Assembly (NCBI RefSeq): GCF_012034175.1
Contig: NZ_JAATEJ010000021.1
Span: forward strand, 62,001 to 126,000
Reading direction: 5' to 3'
Source of the DNA: Actinacidiphila epipremni
GTDB taxonomy: Bacteria; Actinomycetota; Actinomycetes; Streptomycetales; Streptomycetaceae
Length of the DNA: 64,000 nt
The position numbers were made by a program, and so were the translations under genes. The notes beneath the pieces are model-generated. The model saw only the letters and a program-made list of their open reading frames with translations. It did not search any database and was not told the origin of the DNA. Within the stretch, counting starts at the first letter, position 1. The number at the start of each line of letters is the position of its first letter. Below are positions 58,899 through 64,000 of this stretch, one piece after another.

Positions 58899-60002
58899 GT
58901 GAGCGCGCAGGACGCCACAGCCGGCAGGGGAGGGCCCGCGGCGCAGGCGGCCGACACGCCGCCCGCGGGGGCCGCGCCGCCGGGTGCGTACCCGCCCGGC
59001 CCGGGGGACGGCCGGTCCCGCCCCGCGGGCGCGGCGGCAGCGGCGGGCGCGGCACTGGCCACCCTCGCCGTCGCCGGGACCGCGCTGGCCGGCGTGCTGC
59101 TGCGCCCCAGCCGCGGGCTGTTCGCCGACAGCGCCGGGCCCGCCGGCAACACCGCCGTCGTCATCCTGGTCTCGCTCGGCTGCCTCGCCGCGGGCCTGGC
59201 GATCAGCGCCCGCTACCGCAGGAGCCTCGGCTACGACCAGAACCTGCCCGCCGTCGAGCAGCGGCTTGCCGACGCCGTGCGGTTCACGCTCATCGGCGCG
59301 GCCCTGCTCGTACCGCTCATGCTGCTGCTGATGCACCGCTTCCCCGGCGGCTCCGGCACCCCGCCCGAGCAGAGCCGCCGCGTCCCGCCCTCCCGCATCC
59401 CCGTCGATCCGCCCCCGGTGCACGACCGGCCGCCGCAGGCACCCTCCCACGGCTGGTCGTTCCACGTCCCGCACGCGCTCGGCTACCTCCTGCTCGCCGC
59501 GCTGGTCCTCGCGGTGCTGCTCGCCGCCTACCACCTGTGGCGCCAGCTGCGCCGCGGACCGGTCCCGCGGACCGCCGGCACCTACGGCCAGGCGCCCGGC
59601 GACCACGACCTGCTCGCCGACGCCGTGGACTCCGGGCGCCGCGCCCTGCTCGACGGCGACGACCCGCGCGCCGCCGTCATCGCCTGCTACGCCGCCATGG
59701 AGGACTCGCTGGCCCGCTCCGGCGTCGCCCGCCGCGCCTCCGACAGCCCGCAGGACCTGCTGGAGCGCGCCGCCGGCAGCGGCCTGCTCGACGGCCCGCA
59801 CGCCACCGACCTGACCGCGCTGTTCCGCGAGGCCCGCTACTCCACCCACCCCATGGACACCGCCCACCGGGACCGCGCCGCCGCGGCCCTCGACGCCATC
59901 GCCGCCCAGCTCGCCGAGCACGCCGCCCGGGTGGCGGCGGCCAGGGCCGAGCAGCCCGCGCCCGCGGCCGGCGGACCGAGCCCCGCGGGAGGCGACCGGT
60001 GA
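58899..60002 (+). CDS. DUF4129 domain membrane protein
   Basis: A 367-residue membrane protein. A disordered Pro/Gly-rich N-terminus is followed by three to four hydrophobic segments (about 50-72, 85-105, 130-150 and 205-227) and a C-terminal cytosolic DUF4129 domain (RRALLDGDDPRAAVIACYAAMEDSLARSGV through FREARYSTHPMDTAHRDRAAAAL). DUF4129 proteins are encoded with MoxR/DUF58 genes in actinobacteria and may support protein folding or export at the membrane. The GTG start at 58899 follows GGGGAGG. It is the first gene of a five-gene operon. Confidence 0.9.
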   Translation: MSAQDATAGRGGPAAQAADTPPAGAAPPGAYPPGPGDGRSRPAGAAAAAGAALATLAVAGTALAGVLLRPSRGLFADSAGPAGNTAVVILVSLGCLAAGLAISARYRRSLGYDQNLPAVEQRLADAVRFTLIGAALLVPLMLLLMHRFPGGSGTPPEQSRRVPPSRIPVDPPPVHDRPPQAPSHGWSFHVPHALGYLLLAALVLAVLLAAYHLWRQLRRGPVPRTAGTYGQAPGDHDLLADAVDSGRRALLDGDDPRAAVIACYAAMEDSLARSGVARRASDSPQDLLERAAGSGLLDGPHATDLTALFREARYSTHPMDTAHRDRAAAALDAIAAQLAEHAARVAAARAEQPAPAAGGPSPAGGDR

Positions 60003-60514
60003 GCACACCCCCGAAGCCCGGCGCCCCCGGCTCCGTACGCCACTCGCTGCGGGTGCTGCTCGCCACCGGCGCCGCCGCCGTCGTCCTGCCCGGCCTCGCC
60101 GCCGGCTGGCCCGGCGCCGCCACCGGGCTGGCCGTCAGCACCGTCGCGGGCCTGGCCGTCGCCCGCTACGTCTCCGGCGCCGCCGCCCAGGACAGCGGCC
60201 TGCGCCGCAACGTCCGGCTGCTCGGCAGCCGTGCCCCCGCGCTCGGCGAATGGCAGCGCCTTGTCGACAAGTCGATCGGCGACCGGGCCGACCTCCACTT
60301 CGACACCACCCTGCGCCCCCAGCTGCAGCGGCTGTTCGCCGCCCGGCTCGCCCAGCGGCACGGCGTGCAGATGTACCGCGACCCGCGCCGGGCCGCGGCC
60401 CTGGTCGGCCCCGATCTGTGGCCGTGGATCGACCCCGGGCACCGCCCCGCACAGCCCCCCGACCACCCCGAGCAGGTGCTGCGCGCCCTGCTCGACCGGC
60501 TGGAGGCGCTGTGA
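59999..60514 (+). CDS. Membrane protein of unknown function in the MoxR operon
   Basis: A 171-residue protein. After a short basic N-terminus, residues about 14-60 form two membrane helices (LRVLLATGAAAVVLPGLAAGW and TGLAVSTVAGLAVARYVSGAAA). The remaining 110 residues are soluble and Arg/Leu-rich (LGEWQRLVDKSIGDRADLHFDTTLRPQLQRLFAARLAQRHGVQMYRDPRRAAALVGPDLW). GTG 59999 overlaps the stop of the DUF4129 gene by three bases, with GGGAGG upstream. No named domain is recognised, but its place is typical of actinomycete MoxR operons. Confidence 0.85.
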   Translation: MSTPPKPGAPGSVRHSLRVLLATGAAAVVLPGLAAGWPGAATGLAVSTVAGLAVARYVSGAAAQDSGLRRNVRLLGSRAPALGEWQRLVDKSIGDRADLHFDTTLRPQLQRLFAARLAQRHGVQMYRDPRRAAALVGPDLWPWIDPGHRPAQPPDHPEQVLRALLDRLEAL

Positions 60515-60602
60515 CCGCGCCGCCCCGGCCGGCCGCGGGCGACCGGGCCGCGCCGCCCGCCCGCACTCCGTACCACGACCAGGCCCGAGGTGAGGACCGC
60601 AC

Positions 60603-60606
<4 letters not shown>
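60511..60606 (+). CDS. Possible 31-residue coupling ORF between the unknown gene and moxR-type gene
   Basis: A GTG at 60511 overlaps the previous stop, and the ORF ends with TGA 60604-60606 inside the GTG start of the MoxR gene. It encodes a Pro/Ala/Arg-rich 31-residue peptide (VTAPPRPAAGDRAAPP and on). Its only support is the exact overlap at both ends, which would let ribosomes pass along to the MoxR start; it may be chance. Confidence 0.25.
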
Positions 60607-61612
<1,006 letters not shown>

Positions 61613-61616
<4 letters not shown>

Positions 61617-62947
61617 CCGACCGCCACGCCGCCGCCCTGGACCGGGCGCTCGGCGGCGGCACCGGCGAGAACCCGGTCGAGCCGCCGCCCGCGCCGCCCG
61701 CCGGCTGGCGCGCCTCGGAGCGCGCCCTGCGCTACGGCACCGTCGCCGCCACCGCCGTGGCCGCCGCGCTGCTCACCGGGCACGCCTGGCTGCTGGCCGC
61801 AGCCGCAGCGCCGCTCGCGCTGCTCGCCCTCGCCCTGCCCGCCGGCACCCGCCCCCGGCACGTCGAGGCCGCCGCGGACGTGCAGCCGCGCCGCTGCTTC
61901 GAGGGCGAGCAGCTCACCGCCACCGTGACCGTCACCCACGACGGCACCGTCGGACGCCTCGACCCCGGCATCACCCTCGGCCCCGGCGTCCGCCTCGACG
62001 ACCTCACCACCGGCCCCGAGCACCTCACCCTGACCCTCACCGCGCAGCGCTGGGGCCGCTGGACGGTCGGCACCGTCGACCTCGACGTGTACGACACCGG
62101 CGGCGCCGCCCGCCGCACCGTCCGGGTCGACCTCGGCGAGGTCGCCGTCTTCCCCGTCCCCACCGCCGCCGGCGTCACCCCCATCCCGGTCCGGCTCCCG
62201 CAGCGCCTGGGCGAGCACACCTCGACCCAGCGCGGCGAGGGCGTCGAGGTCACCGGCGTCCACCCGTACGTCCGCGGCGACCGGCAGCGGCGCATCCACT
62301 GGCCGGCCACCACCCGCCGCGGCGAGCTCCAGCTGCAGCAGTTCGCCGCCGAGAGGGCGTCCGACACCGTCGTGCTGCTCGACGTGCTCGCCGACGTCCG
62401 CGACCCGGCCACCGGCGCCTCCTCGCTCGACGAGACCTTCCGCGCCGCCGCCGGCCTCGTCCGCGCCTACCTGCGCACCCACGACCGCATCGGCGTCGTG
62501 TCCGTCGGCGGCGCCACCCGCTGGCTCCAGCCCGGCAGCGGCCAGGCGTACTTCTACCGCATCGTCGAGAGCGTCCTGGACGTCCGCAAGGACCTCGGCT
62601 ACCGCACCACCGGCCTGCGCCGCCTGCCGCCGCCCGCGCTGCCCGAGAACGCGCTGGTCTACGTCTTCACCCCGCTCACCGACCAGCGCATCCTCGACGT
62701 CCTCGACCAGGTCAGGGCGCGCGCCAACCCCATGGTCGTGGTCGAGATCCCCAGCGGCGACCCCGCCGTCGAACCCGGCGACACCACCGCGGAGCTCGCC
62801 CTGCGGCTGTGGCGGGCCGACCGCGAGGCCATGCGCTTCGCCCTGACCGAACGCGGCATCGCCGTCATCACCCACACCCCCGGCGAGACCCTCGACCTCG
62901 CCCTCGCACCGCTGCTGCGCACCCGGATCCGCGGAGGAAGCAGATGA
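61613..62947 (+). CDS. DUF58 (VWA-like) domain membrane protein
   Basis: A 444-residue protein, start overlapping the MoxR stop by four bases. Residues about 40-80 contain two hydrophobic segments; a beta-rich region follows; the DUF58 signature GVEVTGVHPYVRGDRQRRIHWPATTRRGELQLQQF is at about residues 208-242. The C-terminal part is von Willebrand A-like (TVVLLDVLADVRD, VYVFTPLTDQRILDVLDQVRAR). It is the expected membrane partner of the MoxR ATPase. Confidence 0.93.
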
Positions 62948-63534
62948 GCCACAGCCCGTCGGCCCGGCCCCCGGTCCGCGACGGCCGCCTCCTCGACCCG
63001 CCGGCCGCCGGCTTCGTCGCGCCCGGCCGGCCGGCCGCCCGGCTGCTGGGCACCGCGCTGGCCGTGGCCGCCTGCAACCCGCCGCGCACCGTGACCGGGC
63101 CGCTCATCGGCTGGGTCCTGGTGCTGGCCGCCGCCGGCGCCGCGTGGTGGGCCGCGCCGATGGTCGACGCCCGCCCGGTGCTCACCTCCATGCGCTGGAG
63201 CACCATCGCCTCCCACCGCCGGAACACCCTGCTCCCGGCCGGCGCGGTGGTGCTGGCCGCGCTCACCGCTCCCGCCGCCTGGCTCGCCGGCTGCGTCGTC
63301 GGCCTGCTGGTCGCCTACCTGCTGGCCACCGACGCCTGGACGATGAGCGCCGCCGCCCCGCCGGCCACCGACCGCGCCACCCCCGCGGTCGCCGCGACCG
63401 CCGCCGCGGCCGTCACCTTCGCCGCCGCCCAGGCCCCCTTCTCCGCCACCGCCTGGTCCCGCCTCCCGGCCGCCCTCGCCCTCGCCGCCACCACCACCTG
63501 CGTCGCCCTGGCCCTGCGCCACCGCTCCCGCTGA
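62944..63534 (+). CDS. Membrane protein of unknown function, end of MoxR operon
   Basis: A 196-residue protein, ATG overlapping the DUF58 stop by four bases. It has about five to six hydrophobic segments (LLGTALAVAACN, GPLIGWVLVLAAAGAAWWAA, LLPAGAVVLAALTAPAAWLAGCVVGLLVAYLLA, AVAATAAAAVTFAAA, LPAALALAATTTCVALAL) and few charged residues. I recognise no domain. Its tight coupling to DUF58 argues that it belongs to the same membrane assembly. Confidence 0.8.
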   Translation: MSHSPSARPPVRDGRLLDPPAAGFVAPGRPAARLLGTALAVAACNPPRTVTGPLIGWVLVLAAAGAAWWAAPMVDARPVLTSMRWSTIASHRRNTLLPAGAVVLAALTAPAAWLAGCVVGLLVAYLLATDAWTMSAAAPPATDRATPAVAATAAAAVTFAAAQAPFSATAWSRLPAALALAATTTCVALALRHRSR

Positions 63535-63621
63535 CCGGGCGCCGCGCCGCACACCCCGCCGACCGCACCTGTATCGGTTCAGTAAATCCTCGCCGGCATG
63601 CGGAACGCGGCGCTTCCCAGC

Positions 63622-63636
63622 AGCACTTGGCGTGCT
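63622..63636. promoter_or_regulatory. AGCAC-TTGGC-GTGCT inverted repeat upstream of the GH2 gene
   Basis: A perfect five-base inverted repeat in the 165-base leader of the beta-mannosidase-like gene, followed by an AT-rich TTTACCGTTTAAT (63636-63648) that probably holds a -10. Possible sugar-responsive operator. Confidence 0.3.
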
Positions 63637-63699
63637 TTACCGTTTAATCGCCCGCCTCGCCGGAGGCGCCGCGCCCGCCGCCGTCGCCAAGGAGAGCCG

Positions 63700-64000
63700 A
63701 TGAAGGACGTCACGCCACTGGTCGACGGCTGGACCCTCCGCCTGCCGGGCACCGGCGCGGAGGCCGGCCGGGTGGGGGAGCCGGGCGGGACGGTCCCCGC
63801 CGCCGTCCCCGGCTGCGTGCACAGCGACCTGCTGGCTGCGGGGCTGATCCCCGACCCCTTCCTGGACCGCAACGAGACCGAGGTGGCCTGGGTGGGCCGC
63901 GCCGACTGGACGTACCGGACGGCGCTCGCCGCGCACCCCACCGCCCACGAGCGCACCGACCTGGTCTTCGACGGCCTCGACACCGTCGCCACCGTCACCC
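63700..64000 (+). CDS. GH2 beta-mannosidase-like glycosidase, N-terminal fragment
   Basis: The first 100 residues of a gene running off the right edge, in frame from ATG 63700 with AAGGAG six bases upstream. The sequence VDGWTLRLPG, VPAAVPGCVHSDLLAAGLIPDPFLDRNETEVAWVGRADWTYRTAL and DLVFDGLDTVATV is the sugar-binding N-terminal domain of GH2 beta-mannosidases: the AVPGCVHSDL and DPF-DRNE-WVG-DW pattern is characteristic. No signal peptide, so it acts on imported manno-oligosaccharides in the cytosol. Catalytic residues are outside the window. Confidence 0.88.
   Translation, partial: MKDVTPLVDGWTLRLPGTGAEAGRVGEPGGTVPAAVPGCVHSDLLAAGLIPDPFLDRNETEVAWVGRADWTYRTALAAHPTAHERTDLVFDGLDTVATVT

Overview
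The window is chromosomal DNA from a very GC-rich actinomycete, most likely a Streptomyces or a close relative in the Streptomycetaceae. The evidence is strong codon bias to G/C in third positions, frequent GTG starts, many leaderless-looking promoters, and typical lineage markers: a DUF397 / XRE-DUF5753 / HATPase triad, a c-di-AMP (ydaO-type) riboswitch ahead of a secreted NlpC/P60 peptidase, a CebR-like box, ECF41 sigma factors and a ROK repressor. I see no rRNA, tRNA, CRISPR, insertion sequence, prophage or attachment site. Gene density is about 88-90 percent.

Layout. 1-4 kb: end of a YbaK/EbsC deacylase, CoA-binding and YigZ/IMPACT proteins, then a two-gene glucarate catabolic operon (gudD, kdgD). 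4.4-9 kb: the sbcDC nuclease operon. 9-16 kb: Lrp/AsnC regulator and rhodanese, GNAT enzymes, a DUF885 protein, an ECF41 sigma factor and an SDR. 16-20.3 kb: GntR/HutC and ROK regulators, mug, purB. 20.4-26.8 kb: GDSL hydrolase, MmyB-type regulator, dienelactone-hydrolase-like protein without its nucleophile, two overlapping CNNM/HlyC membrane proteins, a GNAT and a ribbon-helix-helix / Fic-like toxin-antitoxin pair. 26.9-31.6 kb: complete biotin cluster (bioBAD facing bioF). 31.7-34 kb: DUF397/XRE/HATPase triad and the riboswitch-controlled peptidase.

34.7-40 kb is a secretion block: a tripeptidyl-aminopeptidase-like hydrolase, a GH12 endoglucanase with ricin-type lectin under a CebR-like operator, and a GH16 glucanase with a CBM56-like module. 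40-49.5 kb: a PARG-fold TIGR02452 protein, a PlsC acyltransferase, a DHA2 exporter with a divergent TetR and five tandem operators, CtaG, pfkA, gatD-murT (lipid II amidation) and a TetR. 49.6-53.2 kb: acyl-CoA dehydrogenase, a 48-residue membrane peptide and a FUSC transporter.

53.3-58.7 kb looks like a stress neighbourhood: a Trp-Cys-Cys leader-like peptide, a winged-helix regulator, a universal stress protein, an SRPBCC protein, a second ECF41 sigma factor, a hemerythrin protein and a baeRF3 (eRF1-like) protein. 58.9-63.5 kb is a tightly coupled five-gene DUF4129 / unknown / MoxR / DUF58 / unknown operon. The window ends inside a GH2 beta-mannosidase-like gene. The most noteworthy regulatory structures are the five-site TetR operator array (43347-43438), the toxin-antitoxin palindrome over its -10, a SigR-like promoter followed by two strong hairpins (14034-14180), and the leader-like peptide at 53335. 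Nothing here is demonstrably a wholly new system; the leader peptide, the stress neighbourhood and the MoxR operon partners are the best candidates for new biology.
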